A program made the position numbers and the translations under genes. Of a stretch of 64,000 bases of DNA, positions 1-11,058 are shown piece by piece (within the stretch, counting starts at the first letter, position 1; every line of letters starts with the position of its first letter). The DNA is from Turritopsis dohrnii (taxonomy: Eukaryota; Cnidaria; Hydrozoa; Anthoathecata; Oceaniidae), in NCBI GenBank assembly GCA_027922465.2, contig BQMF02000232.1, positions 124,001-188,000 on the forward strand. The letters are read 5' to 3'. Under the pieces are notes generated by a model. It did not search any database. It was not told the origin of the DNA and worked only from the letters and a program-made list of their open reading frames with translations.

Positions 1-713
1 AACAATTCCAAGACGCCCTTCGCATAAGGTACAATTGGTCTCTACCACGACTACCTACAGAATGCGTATGTGGGAGTAAGTTCGACGTACCTCACGCATT
101 ATCGTGTAAAAAGGGAGGATTTGTGGCTCTTAGACACAATGAGATCCGTGACATTACTTCAGCCTTTCTAAAAGAAACATGTGTTAACGTGCAAAATGAG
201 CCAAGACTGATGGAACTTACTGGTGAAACATTGAATCACAGAACTGCGAACCAAAGCAGAGAAGCTCGTTTAGATATCGCTACAACCAGCTTCTGGACCC
301 CTGGCCAAAGAGCATTCTTCGACATAAGGGTATTTGACCTAAACGCTCGGAGGTACAAGGGTCTAGAACTGAACAAATGCTTCAAGCGAAATGAAGACGA
401 GAAAAAACGTCACTACAACGAACGAGTCAACCAAGTTGAAAATGGTACGTTCAGTCCGCTCGTATTTACAACCAATGGAGGGATGGGTCGTGAATGTAGA
501 ACTTTTTACAAGAGACTATCGGAAATGTTAGCCGAAAAACGTGATATACCGTGGCAGCATGCTACAAACTTTATCCGATCAAAGATCTCCTTCAGCTTAC
601 TACAATCAACCCTGTTATGTATTAGAGGCTCTCGTTCGCTATCATACAGAGAGCAACTATCCACAGATGATATTGTGCTGTCGAATGCACTGTCAAAAAT
701 AAATGCGGAGTAA
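1..713 (+). CDS. C-terminal fragment of a retroelement-like ORF (zinc knuckle plus nuclease-like domain)
   Basis: The reading frame is open from base 3 and runs off the left edge, so the N-terminus is missing; the GTG at 123 is not a start. A zinc-knuckle pattern Cys-x-Cys...His-x3-Cys is encoded at 63-107. It is followed by a conserved block with an Asp in 'ARLDI' and another about 15 residues later in 'FFDIRV'. This spacing resembles the CCHC plus restriction-like endonuclease module at the C-terminus of some non-LTR retrotransposons. Closely similar ORFs are common in cnidarian and sponge genomes (from memory). The 3' side supports a retro-inserted copy: AATAAA at 816-821 and a 29-base poly(A) run at 828-856. 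The family is inferred; that this is a mobile-element ORF is fairly likely. Confidence 0.55.
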   Translation, partial: QFQDALRIRYNWSLPRLPTECVCGSKFDVPHALSCKKGGFVALRHNEIRDITSAFLKETCVNVQNEPRLMELTGETLNHRTANQSREARLDIATTSFWTPGQRAFFDIRVFDLNARRYKGLELNKCFKRNEDEKKRHYNERVNQVENGTFSPLVFTTNGGMGRECRTFYKRLSEMLAEKRDIPWQHATNFIRSKISFSLLQSTLLCIRGSRSLSYREQLSTDDIVLSNALSKINAE

Positions 714-827
714 TAGTTTTTTTTACCTATAGATTTATTATTATACTTTATTATCAAATGTAAAGCAACAATCATCTATGTATTATTTGAGGTATGAAGT
801 TTTAGAAGAATAGATAATAAATATAAC

Positions 828-856
<29 letters not shown>
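1..856 (+). mobile_element. 3' end of a poly(A)-tailed retroelement
   Basis: The element fragment consists of the truncated ORF, a ~115-base 3' UTR, a polyadenylation signal at 816-821 and the poly(A) tract at 828-856. The 5' part and any target duplication on that side lie outside the window. Confidence 0.5.
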
Positions 857-858
<2 letters not shown>

Positions 859-1890
859 TAAAGGTATCTTTTCCTTATACTAATCGTAGAAAAACATTAA
901 CCGTGGTCTGACATACTTTTATGAATAAGTGACCGCAAAAACGACCCGAAATTTTAGAGAGTGAAAGCGTGAAAAAAGCGGATGCACAGCGCGTATTAGA
1001 ATATAGACTAGCCGCCAAGGCGGCGTCGCTCGCCACCCATGTTCAGCTTGTGTTGTGTGTCATATATCTCAGAATATATTTATACGCAGAAGAGAAGTAA
1101 CTTTAATGTAAAAAAATGGCAATATATAACACAGAACTGTTTACCCAGACATACAAAACCAAACATTGGATAACATTGCAAAATGTTAATTCAAAACAAA
1201 TTGATACCTTCCAAATTTTTCTTTCGTGCCAAAGTTACTGGTCTGCAATCATTAATGAATTTTTGAAATGATATATAGTCTGTTCTTCCCAAAACCATCA
1301 ACATCATGATTAAAACCATGAGTTTCATTTCTTTATGCTTTTTTTATTATTGCCTAAAAGAATAATATTTCAATTGTAATACCGAAAACCTAATCATGCT
1401 ATAACAATATTGAAATAAAAAACAAAAATAAAAAGGAAATTTAAGTACGCATTTATCCTAAAAACAATAACTGAAAACACAAATTTACCTAGAAGATAAA
1501 AAGTAACAATAAAAAAAACAATGTCAAAGTTATTTACCCAGGCATAGTACGTAAACAATTACCATAACACAAAATAATGCATAAACATGATAAAATATAA
1601 ACTTAATAAACTTAATATAAACTTAAATCCATCCAATAACGATTCTTTTTTGTAGCACAGTTTCATTGTACAGTAATAATTAATAAACTTCTTAAATACG
1701 TAATTTATTCTTCTCAACATCATAATTTAACCCCATGTGCTTCATTTTTTTTTTAACAGATGGAAATATTCAAAAAACATACAAAAAACTTAATCATACT
1801 ATGACGATATCAAAAGAAAAACAAAACAAACTGAAAGAAACTTTGAGAACACATTAACTTAAAAAATATATAATAATTAAAAACACAAAT
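857..1890. other. Non-coding AT-rich spacer with an imperfect direct duplication
   Basis: No credible coding region was seen. Segments around 1310-1490 and 1725-1890 resemble each other in the same order (an 'aatcat..ctat' block, then 'aaaaacaaa', then 'aaaacacaaat'). The hAT element is inserted at the end of the second copy, so the first copy acts as an approximate unoccupied site. Confidence 0.4.
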
Positions 1891-1915
1891 CAGTGCCGTA
1901 TCCAGAACGAATTTG
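1891..1915 (+). repeat. Left terminal inverted repeat of the hAT element
   Basis: It begins CAGTGCCGTATCCAG and is matched in inverse orientation by 5998-6022. It is preceded directly by CAAAT, the candidate target duplication. Confidence 0.8.
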
Positions 1916-1941
1916 GGGACTACGCTAAAACAGCTGGGGGT

Positions 1942-1980
1942 CTGGGGCGCGCTGCGCGCGCCCCAGTGGGTCCAGGGCAT

Positions 1981-2013
<33 letters not shown>
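1942..2013. repeat. Three consecutive GC-rich perfect hairpins at the hAT left end
   Basis: The stems are 1942-1966 (11 bp, 3-base loop), 1972-1988 (7 bp, loop ATA) and 1999-2013 (6 bp, loop GAA). Each is a perfect palindrome in otherwise AT-rich DNA. The block lies ~27 bp inside the left inverted repeat, so it may be a sub-terminal transposase-binding or structural element. That role is inference. Confidence 0.75.
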
Positions 2014-2616
2014 GAAAAATTTAGGAATTTAAGCAATTCTAATGTCTGAAATAGCCTAAAATTAGCTCGAAAATAGTGCTTACTACCTGCTATACTGAGT
2101 AAGCTGCGTATGTCAATTTGTTCTCTTCTTTAGAGTTGCAACATCAAACGTGCAACTTGTTTACATTCGGCACCACGTGAAATGAAACGATACGTTGCAA
2201 TAATCTACCATATTACTTTGAACATCAGTCAGCTTTGAGTGGGGGAGAGAAATATCGACACACAACACACATTTCAGTTTCAATTATTTTGGCAACGAAA
2301 ACTTATGTAAAACATTGTTTTTCACTGAATAAAATTTTCTTCAAAGTATAACAAACATAATACTTGCCTAATTTATCGTAAAATTGCTAAACGTTGTTAT
2401 TATTCTCCCCTCGGTTTGATTTGCCGTGTTTTGTTCATTGTATATTTTACAGAACAGATTTTCTCAGACGTCAGCAACCTCAAGTGTTTTTTTCTTTATC
2501 ACAAGAAGAAACAGCTGCCGTTGCATTTGAGGTTTGGGGAATGAGAAACTAAGCAAAAAAAAAGATTTCGTGATGCAAAACGAGTTCTTAAACTATCTGT
2601 AAAAAATACACGTAGT

Positions 2617-5145
2617 TTACAAGACAATACGGCGATCTTTAGCGTCGCGATACGCGTCAACAAGTTTTTCCCAAGTGTCATCGTCGAAATTGGGTGGTCC
2701 AATTAACACGAGACGCATCAATTTGTCGAGGGTGGCTGGCTTAAGTGAATTTCGTTGCTTTGGCAATAACAGTGTTAAGACCGAAAATCCACGTTCCACA
2801 TTAGCATTGCTCGGAGTGATGAGCAAAGAAAACTTAAATAGCTTCAAAAGCTCTTCAAACTCGCCGCGTTCGGTCAGCATTGATGCATATATTTTCGCCG
2901 GATCGATCGGATTATTTTCTTTATATTGCTGAACTTTGAATGGGTCCAACTTTTTGCTTTCGATAAGCTGTCTGACCGTTGCGTTTCTTTCTTCCAACGC
3001 TTTCGTTTTAATTTTTCCAAACTGGTCAAAAAAGCAGTCGATCACTTCGTCGCTTACAGAATCAGGATCAACCAAGGCTTCCCCAAAATTCTTCTTGCCC
3101 CCAAACTCCGAACTTTGCAGCCGTCCATAAAACTCAACGAGTGTGTACACTTTCTTGCGTAACTCTTCTTTGCATAATCGTGTATTAACATTGAATACAT
3201 CGAAGGCTAGAAATATGGGATCATTTGTTTGAATCGCAAGGTGGATCTCTGTCAACATTTCTTCGAGGAATGGAAGCTTAATGGTAGCTTTGAAGTGGGC
3301 GATTTTATCTGAGATCTCATATGCGTCATCAATCAGCGCATTATTCCGTAAGCGGCGAGCTCTGTGCATTCGAACAAAAGATAGAGTGAGAAATTCGCGG
3401 GAGTGCTGCTGGAACAAAACGCCATCTTCGTCACGCATTTTTTCTAGATTTTCAATCATCCTGGCGAACTTGCTTGAAACGTCAGCATAGATGAGACTTT
3501 TGGTTTGCAGAAACGTTGCAAAACGGTTTACGTGCTTCAAGACATCAGCCAAAAGCAGAAGCATTAAAATTGTGTCAGGCTGCAACAAGGCATCTCTGAT
3601 ACCTTTCAATTCAGGATCTCCTTTCTCATGAATCAACGTATCTAACGCGTTTACAACAGACGTAAATCTCGAAACAAGACGATTCGATGATTCTCCGTGG
3701 GACAACCAACGCGTTGTAGACACCTTCAACAACTTCAGCCTCTTCTGACCTTCTGCAGCTTGTGCCTCTCCAAATACAGCAGCTTTGATAGTTGAATATT
3801 TCATCAACTTCCACACGGACAGCAGCACAGCGTCAACGTCATTCAGGCATTGATATCTATCTAACTTGAGTAGATGCACGAACACTAACGCAAGCTTGTG
3901 ATTTCTACAGTTCACATATTTTGCATGGGGTACTTCATGTCGGAATCTCCTCTGCAAGCCTGATATTTCTCCACTCATGGTATGAGTGCCGTCCATTCCG
4001 TTAAATCTCATCATCTTTAAGTTTAAGCCCTTCTCTATGAAAACTTCCTTAATTTTTTCAAACAGTGCCTCAGCACCTTTGCTCCCTACGATCTCAACCA
4101 ATCCAAGAAATTCTTCTTGTACTTCATTAGTATCCGAATCTACGTATCGTACAAATATAGAGAGCTCCGTACGATCTGCTATGTCCGTAGTCTCATCGGT
4201 CATCAGGCTAAAATCAGCCGCCGCAACGAGCCTATCTTTGAAGCCATTTTCTAAGTGCTCGCTGAGCGTATACAAATATTCATCCACCGAGGTGGTGGAC
4301 TTATAGTCAGCGCGTTTACTGCATTCAATCAAATGTTTGTTGATGTCGTCGTCCCCAAGGTCTCTTAAAAACTCAACAAAGTCACTGAAGTTTTCGCGAA
4401 CTGCCCACTTTTTACGCGCTACGAAGTACGTAGTTTTTAGAAATTTCTTAATGACACGACGATTTCTTTTCTTTTTATGATTGAACATGTTCTTTTCACC
4501 ATCGCACACTTGCTTATAAATTTTTCCTCTAGCAAGCATGTTCTTTATTTCTAACTTTTTGGCTTTCGCTTTTAAGTGCTTCGATCCTTTTTCATGGGTG
4601 GTAAAAGTTTCCATTGGATGACCATGCAGCTTAACAGCTTTGCTTCTCCAGTAATCGTCACCATCGCCATATTCCCCACAAATTTTACACAGCCACCCAC
4701 CTTGATTACTGGAATAATATGCAAAGGAGTACAGTGATTCCCATTTAGCTTGAATTTGGCAAGCCTGCAGATAGGAACGTTTTTGTAATTTATCGTCTGC
4801 TACAGACAAGTGTTCGTTGACAACAGAGGAACGTGTCGAATTCTCAGTAGTCTCCTCTTCATCAATGATACTTTCGTTACCAGATTCCTCGGTAGCATCT
4901 ACATCAAGAGCTTCATGAGACAAATTTTCATTGGCATCCTCAATGCGGGATGCCTCAGTTGGATCCACGAGGGCTTCAGCACTGTTATCAGACCGATTTG
5001 CTGAAGTGCTTTGATTTGATCTCGATTGAGAAAACATTTCAAGAAGACTACGCTGGTTCGCATTTGACATTGTTATCGTGCGTTTTGATGTGTAAGTTGA
5101 AGACTTTTTATTGTGGCTATTTCCAGTAGACTTTAATCGCCCCAT
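2617..5145 (-). CDS. hAT transposase with TTF-type zinc finger (ZMYM1/ZNF862-like)
   Basis: The protein is 842 residues with no stop or frameshift. After an acidic, Ser/Thr-rich N-terminus (1-120) comes a TTF-type zinc finger, with Cys153 and Cys156 in 'WLCKICGEYG' and His184 and His190. The middle carries DUF4371/hAT catalytic-core hallmarks: 'MTDETTD', the 'MDGTHTMSGEISGLQ' block, 'NCRNHKLAL' and 'TTRWLSHGES'. The C-terminus has the hAT dimerisation signature ('SNANVERGFSVL'). Met26 is an alternative start; Met1 gives the longer frame. Vertebrate ZMYM1 and ZNF862 derive from this family, but inverted repeats around this copy show a transposon, not a domesticated gene. About 880 bp separate the start from the right end and should hold its promoter. 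Confidence 0.9.
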   Translation of the reverse strand: MGRLKSTGNSHNKKSSTYTSKRTITMSNANQRSLLEMFSQSRSNQSTSANRSDNSAEALVDPTEASRIEDANENLSHEALDVDATEESGNESIIDEEETTENSTRSSVVNEHLSVADDKLQKRSYLQACQIQAKWESLYSFAYYSSNQGGWLCKICGEYGDGDDYWRSKAVKLHGHPMETFTTHEKGSKHLKAKAKKLEIKNMLARGKIYKQVCDGEKNMFNHKKKRNRRVIKKFLKTTYFVARKKWAVRENFSDFVEFLRDLGDDDINKHLIECSKRADYKSTTSVDEYLYTLSEHLENGFKDRLVAAADFSLMTDETTDIADRTELSIFVRYVDSDTNEVQEEFLGLVEIVGSKGAEALFEKIKEVFIEKGLNLKMMRFNGMDGTHTMSGEISGLQRRFRHEVPHAKYVNCRNHKLALVFVHLLKLDRYQCLNDVDAVLLSVWKLMKYSTIKAAVFGEAQAAEGQKRLKLLKVSTTRWLSHGESSNRLVSRFTSVVNALDTLIHEKGDPELKGIRDALLQPDTILMLLLLADVLKHVNRFATFLQTKSLIYADVSSKFARMIENLEKMRDEDGVLFQQHSREFLTLSFVRMHRARRLRNNALIDDAYEISDKIAHFKATIKLPFLEEMLTEIHLAIQTNDPIFLAFDVFNVNTRLCKEELRKKVYTLVEFYGRLQSSEFGGKKNFGEALVDPDSVSDEVIDCFFDQFGKIKTKALEERNATVRQLIESKKLDPFKVQQYKENNPIDPAKIYASMLTERGEFEELLKLFKFSLLITPSNANVERGFSVLTLLLPKQRNSLKPATLDKLMRLVLIGPPNFDDDTWEKLVDAYRDAKDRRIVL

Positions 5146-5997
5146 TTTTGTCCTAAATAAAGAATTTCAATTTTCCCATTGCTTAACGCGTTCTGTTCAC
5201 AAAATTTAATGTGAGAAAAGACAATTAAAAGATTTTACTAACCTTGATGAAATACAAACACGGATGAATGTTAGATCTCCAGATGCTTCACTTTATCAGC
5301 TAACTTTTGAAATTAATTTATGAAAGTGTTTTATAAGACGATGTTCTTGTATTGCGCGTGTGTGATATGTTGATATGTGATATGATAAATGTTCCTAATT
5401 TCGATTTTTTTTTCTCTATGGAATTATGTATTCTTCTTTCGAACAACAACTTGCGTCACAGTGATTCGTTTTGCTGGCGCATAAAAATATCTTTGATATT
5501 AAAAAGATCTGGGAAAGAAATTGATTTTTTTTCTTTTTCAAAGCCATGTTTGATAACGTAATTACGAAAATCTGGTGGCAACATTTTGTGAAAAAAAAAT
5601 AACTAATAAGAAAAAAACTATTATTATCATATCTCATTGTTTAACAAAAAACAATAAGTCAATTAATCGTGCATGCATAGAAGCAAAAACATGCTCAAAA
5701 AGTGATTACGTAATTTCTCTTCAAAAACAAATAGAAATAATCGATGCGCAATAAGGAATGTTGTGAACTTTAGTAAACAAAGATCGTGAGAAAGAGATTT
5801 GACGCAATGCGCGGACTACGGATGGACTCTATGCCTACAAGAGGTGTTTATTTGGTGAGGTAAGATTGAAAACAGATGCTAATCTTGCGTAGCGATCATA
5901 TAGAGCACTGAACGACCGAAATTAGCTGCCAATTTTTCTTTCCCTCTTTTAATTTTTGGGGACATTTTTTTGGGCGCCCATAGCGTTCAAACGCTAT

Positions 5998-6022
5998 CAA
6001 ATTGGGCCTGGATATGGCGCTG
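5998..6022 (-). repeat. Right terminal inverted repeat of the hAT element
   Basis: It ends ...CTGGATATGGCGCTG and matches the left repeat at 20/25 positions. It is followed directly by CAAAT, the second copy of the candidate 5-bp duplication. Confidence 0.8.
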
Positions 6023-8419
6023 CAAATGTATCACATCTGTAGAACCATTTTCAATTTCAGCTCAAATCTCTTTCTAATTCAAAACACAACAGTAAACATC
6101 GATTTTATTCTTTATTTATCCAACATACTAATTTTCTTCTAACTAAATAGACTAAACTTTGGTTCACTTTATTTACTTTCCAGCACACTTTACTGCTGCT
6201 TCTGAAATTCTGCTACCATTTTTATACACTGAAAGACATAGAACTGCTTTCTTCGTTTGGCAAAACTTTCTCTATTTTCCAGAAGATTTTCTACTGCAAA
6301 CACATACTAAAATATCCTTTCTCCTAACTCTCTTTAATATTCCTTCGTTACTGAAATTTGTCTGCCATTTTTATACACTTAAAGACAAAAACACTGTCTT
6401 ATTTTTAGTTCCCCAGCACTGTTTTTATGTTGTTTTATGTAAATCTTCCGTTAATAATAAGCCTTTTATATACCTAAAATACGTAAATAAACCCACCAAA
6501 TTCCCATCAAAAGTCCGTCGTGAATAAAAGTGGCAAGTAACAAAATAAACATCATCTTTTCTGCAGCCATTTTTAAACAACTTTCACTGCACTTTGCACT
6601 GTACTTGATAACTCACTTACGCAATACAATACAATAATTTTCGCTACGCATAGGAACGAGGATTTTACTGGGAATAATGCCGTGTCCTCAACTGTTAGTA
6701 CGGTACCTTAAAAAATACAATACAATACAATACAATACAATAACAGTAAAAGTATAACAATAAAAGTTTCATTATTATACATTAAAACTTTCTCGTTTCT
6801 TCTTCAAAAGAGCAGCAGAAATGAAGAACCTTATTAACGAACTCCGTTGCTATGAATTTTTCAGCCAATCAAAATAGCGCATTTCAAGAGTTTTCCTTTA
6901 TTTTTTTTTTTTTTTTTTTTATTTTTTTTTTTTTGCAATGCAATGCAACATCATCATTTCCTTTATTAGCCAATAAAAACAATCAGCGCCGGGGCTTCCC
7001 CATATGTAAGATCCTTTTGTAAAACCACCGTTCCCTCATTTTGATGCAGTAGAAAAGGGTTTCATTTCGGCCTTTTTATTTGGGTAAATAAACCCATTGG
7101 CGAATGGACTAACTACCGCTATATGACCACGATTAAGAAGATTTTCACCGTAAATTTTGAAAAAAACCATCACTCTCTAAGTTAAATGTGTTACACACGC
7201 ACGCGGATTAGTATAGCGCGATTTATTTACGACTACCTTCAACGGAAAAAGAGAGGGAAAAGATAAGTATGGAGATTCTGGAGTTGTGGAATTTGTTTAT
7301 TCGAATCTCATTCTTCGAATGCCATGAATTATTTTCTTCCCAAATTTCATTCATTCTAAATTATCGCCAGAGTTTGTCGGTAAAAAATTATCAACAATTT
7401 TTAAGGCGATTAACATCATGAACACACGCCTGGATAGAGTGATAAATAAAATTGGGCCTATTATGTTTTATGGACTGGGTGTGACGTCGTTAAAATCTTT
7501 GATCTACAATATCTCTGTAACTTAGTGAAAAAACTCAAGTTATTTTTATGACTAAATTTTTGCATTGCTTTCCTTTCACCATTGCATGGTTTTAATTATT
7601 GAAAGCATTGTAATAGCATGTGAATATTTACGATCAGCATGGTCTGTTTAGTAACCCGATTTTATAACACGGAAGAAATATCCAACGCACCAATATGTTC
7701 TGTTGGGGTTAAAGTGTTTCCACATAATGAAGGGACATTAAAGGCCATTGCCGCGCGGACAGTATTTGCGCATGCGCTCTTCTGAGATATTATGATTTTC
7801 AGGCGGACATCCAGCGATGTGCAGTGCGCATTTGAAGTTGAAGTTCTTCCAACTTCATTGGAGCGGTTTGGAATGCGGACCAATAATATTTTCGGAATTT
7901 TGCTGACAGATGCGGATTTGTATAAGTAAACATGGCATAGACGTGGAAGAAGAACATGGGAGAACTATAACTTCGTTTCCCTCGTTTCTTTGGCTTCCAA
8001 TCCTGAGATATCTAATCTAATATCTAATCCAGCAACAGAGCATGTATAAATAAATATGTTACGTGTTTAATATTTTAATTCTTATGTGTTGTGAGAAATG
8101 TCAAAGCTACTGTTTAATTATAGTAGCAGGTAATAAAGAAACACCAAAGGCTCCTGTTTCCAATAAACAATTTTGAAGAAATAATCCAATGTATATATTT
8201 TTTGTATGAAAGACATTTCACTACTGTACATAAACAAATATAGTTACTCTTCAGTTTTGATCTTTCGTTTTGTCCGCGCGGACATTTCCGCTTAGTGGAA
8301 ATACACTCTGCGTACGCCTATAAAGCAATCAGAACGTATGCGCAAATACCATCAATTCCGCTTGGCCTTAACACTTAGATAAAGCAAAATGATTTTAATG
8401 TTTTTGTCACCGAGTATAA
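6023..8419. other. Non-coding stretch with simple repeats
   Basis: No credible gene was seen. Contents: an (ATACA)n microsatellite at 6715-6742 with a short echo at 6621-6636; a poly(T) run with one interruption at 6897-6934; and an 'CGCGCGGACA' motif near 7752 that recurs within a short palindrome near 8274. Low-complexity ORFs such as 6159-6527 look accidental. Confidence 0.4.
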
Positions 8420-8668
8420 GGAAACGAAGCGGACACACAAGTTGAGACAAATGATAAAGAAACAAACGCGCCTTCAGCAAAGCGCTTCAGACCCTTGCCA
8501 GGAAAGCACTTTGAACAGCCTGCAACAGAAGCTGGATATTCAGCAGACTCAGAATGGCAATCAAATGCAGATGCAGTGGAAGTGTTGTCAGATTCAGAAT
8601 GGGAACAAGACTTCACAACTTCAGAGGACGAACAAAGTGATTCTTCGGATAGCGACTTCCTTCCTTAA
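8420..8668 (+). CDS. Possible C-terminal exon encoding an acidic tail
   Basis: An 82-codon open frame follows an AG (8418-8419) and a preceding in-frame stop, and ends TAA at 8666-8668. It has no good ATG, so if real it is a terminal exon. The product is unusual: 'RFRPLPGKHFEQ' and then an acidic stretch with two 'DSEW' motifs ending 'SDSSDSDFLP'. Acidic bias maintained to the stop suggests real coding sequence, but no upstream exon or polyadenylation signal was found. It could also be a remnant of a transposase terminus. Confidence 0.25.
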   Translation, partial: GNEADTQVETNDKETNAPSAKRFRPLPGKHFEQPATEAGYSADSEWQSNADAVEVLSDSEWEQDFTTSEDEQSDSSDSDFLP

Positions 8669-10732
8669 ACTACTTGTAATTCAAACTTTATTTTATCTCC
8701 ACATTTAATCATTCAACATATATTATGAAAATGCCCAAGTGAAAACACTTTTATATGAAAAGAAATGAAACTGCTGAGTCAGCATTTTTTGTTCAGTGAA
8801 TTTACTTATGTGGAAAAGATCAGAAATCAAATTCTGACCAAAATTGACGGGTTATATGTCACAAATAGTCGAAAATTAGCGAATTAAATGTATTTGCAAC
8901 ATTTCTTCTAGGCCTTTTCTATGACGTCATCAAAATTTTTAAGGACCTAAAAGACCACAGGACTAAATTTTCAGGGATAAGTTTTTATACAATTCTTGTT
9001 CCATTTTAAAAGATCTTTCGATTGATGTATAATAATATGACTTTTGAGAAGATAAAATTTTTACAGACCGTCATTTATGACGTAATCAATCATGTGACAT
9101 GTAGGCATTTCCAAAAAAGTCACCTGGCAGATTGAGGTCTCCTCTACCAAATTCCATTGAGAAAATAAACATTACGCAGAATGTCAGATTGTTAGGCTAT
9201 GTGTCCTGTCTATATGATTGATAATACAATAAGCATTTTGCATGTAAGGAACCGAGCAATCAAAACGAATTAATCCTTTTAACCCGGTCGAGTCACTTCA
9301 TGTCAGATCCTTGATTTGCAGGATAAGATATGCTTTACTAAGCCAAAAGTGAATCTAAAAACATGTTAAAACACTTGCTGATGGCTTTTCTGGCTTTGCT
9401 GATAGCATTACGTTTAATGCACACTGCACATGAAGTAATTAAACTGTTACATAACAAGGAAATTGCTTAATTAAAAAAGTTTAGAGCAATGCTGTCAGCT
9501 CTTGTATGCGGAAGTTGTTGTTATAATGCATTCCCAAAACGTAGAATATAAGATATCACGTAACAGTTTGTTTGTTTTTACAATTCAAAAATAAGAAGAA
9601 ATCCTAACATGACATCATGCACAATAAATCACTATATTCTCTTTATGTAAGAATGCACGTGTTTTTTGTTTATAAGGGACACACTTACAAGAAACTTGAG
9701 TCCAAAAAAAGTTTGAAAATTAAAAAAAAACTATTAAAGAACTGGTCAGGCTGAAATACAAGAAATAATAAACATTCTCTTTAGTAGCTTGAAACTACTA
9801 AAAACAATAACTAAAGTTTCTTGCAGGAATGGCAAAGTTTATCAAAATCAAATGCAACATAAGAGAGGTTCGTTTCTGAGGTTGATTAATAATAAAGTAT
9901 TAAAGCAATGCAAGGAAGGTGGAACTATGAGGATGAAATTTTTGGGAAACATAAGCCGGATAAGAGCCATGTATAAAACGTGCTGTGAATGTTCAGTCAA
10001 TGTTGAGTTGAACCACGTTGTTTATCTTTTTTCAATAATTCAAACCCATATATTCTATTTTCAAAAATGAATTAGACAACCCAGGAATTCCCAAACATAT
10101 TAATAACAAAAGTTATTCAAAAAGACAAAAACACAGCCAATTACGGCAGCAAGTCAACGATACGTTGCTTATCTTATGAATTGCACAGTCTTGCTAGCAG
10201 ATGAATAGTAGTTGCTAGTACTGATCAGAAATATTCTTGAAAGTCATCGACGAAGACGATAACAAAGCCCTACTCCAATAGTCAAGTTGTTAAGGCCACT
10301 GGCGTTAGAGTTAGAGGCAGTTAAAAGAATTACAAGCATCAAAACCAAGACTTTAAATGCGACATTGAAACTCTTTCTTTTTGATCAGATGAACCATTTT
10401 TGAGATGGCGGATCTCATTTTTTAAAACAAACAAACTAAAAAGACTTCCTCGTCATGTTACCATGACATTATTCATGGTGTCATTAGTAATTAGGTCAGG
10501 ATACTGTTTATGTGAATAATGATGAACCACACGTGGGATGAATTCAGAATTCTGGTTCATTTATGTTAAATGGTGTCAATTATTTTTCCAGCTGTAATTA
10601 TGAATCGAATATATGTTTCTGATATACTTGATACATTCCTTACTGCTTTTAAAACTTTTGATCTCAAGCTTCACAGTGGCTAAACAATATGAAAGCTACA
10701 TTGAGTTTTTTCATCCTTAAATAAATTCAGGA
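8669..10732. other. Intergenic stretch without a recognisable gene
   Basis: AT-rich sequence with a few TGACGTCA-like motifs (around 8920 and 9080). The 93-codon frame at 9789-10070 starts at TTG and shows no domain; it is not supported as a gene. Confidence 0.4.
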
Positions 10733-11049
10733 ACTGGAATGAAAAAAACAGAGGTACTTAGATACCAATCACAATAAAGCAATGCCCATACATCGTGAGG
10801 AATTGGTAGTAAATAATTTCCCTGATTGCATCAATATCGCCACAAGAACAACATCTCCAATTGGCAACTAAATAATCACCCATTTAAAGTGACCAATAAT
10901 CCCTAAGAAGTAGCCAAGCAGGGGTTGTGTTAAAAATAAATCATTGAGGAACTTTAGATGAAGATGAAATGAATTACCTCCTGCGTTATATGAATTAATA
11001 TAAACAGTTAAAAATATCCGGAAGGTACCTTAATTACTCCTGTGATATG

Positions 11050-11058
11050 CATAAATAG
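11050..11058 (+). promoter_or_regulatory. TATA-like core promoter of tandem gene copy 1
   Basis: CATAAATAG occurs here and at 16219-16227 in unit 2, in both cases ~80-90 bp before the donor of a short non-coding first exon (exon end 11138, intron starting GTAAGG). Conservation between the units and position support a TATA box. Confidence 0.5.

Larger units (their letters stand above)
1891..6022 (-). mobile_element. hAT-superfamily DNA transposon, apparently complete and autonomous
   Basis: The element is 4,132 bp long. Its ends are imperfect inverted repeats, 1891-1915 and 5998-6022, matching at 20 of 25 positions and starting CAGTGCC/CAGCGCC. The pentanucleotide CAAAT directly abuts both ends (1886-1890 and 6023-6027). 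The single transposase ORF (2617-5145, minus strand) is unbroken. Sub-terminal secondary structure is present at both ends: three GC-rich hairpins on the left and a 7-bp stem at 5980-5997 on the right. hAT elements usually duplicate 8 bp, but 5-bp groups are known. Here the flanks agree only over 5 bp. Confidence 0.85.

Noticed and set aside
6159..6527. 122-codon plus-strand frame
   Set aside because: Phe/Leu-rich low-complexity translation in T-rich DNA, containing an imperfect internal DNA repeat ('CCATTTTTATACACT' twice). No domain or splice support.
9789..10070. 93-codon plus-strand frame
   Set aside because: Starts at TTG, has no recognisable domain and lies in AT-rich intergenic DNA.
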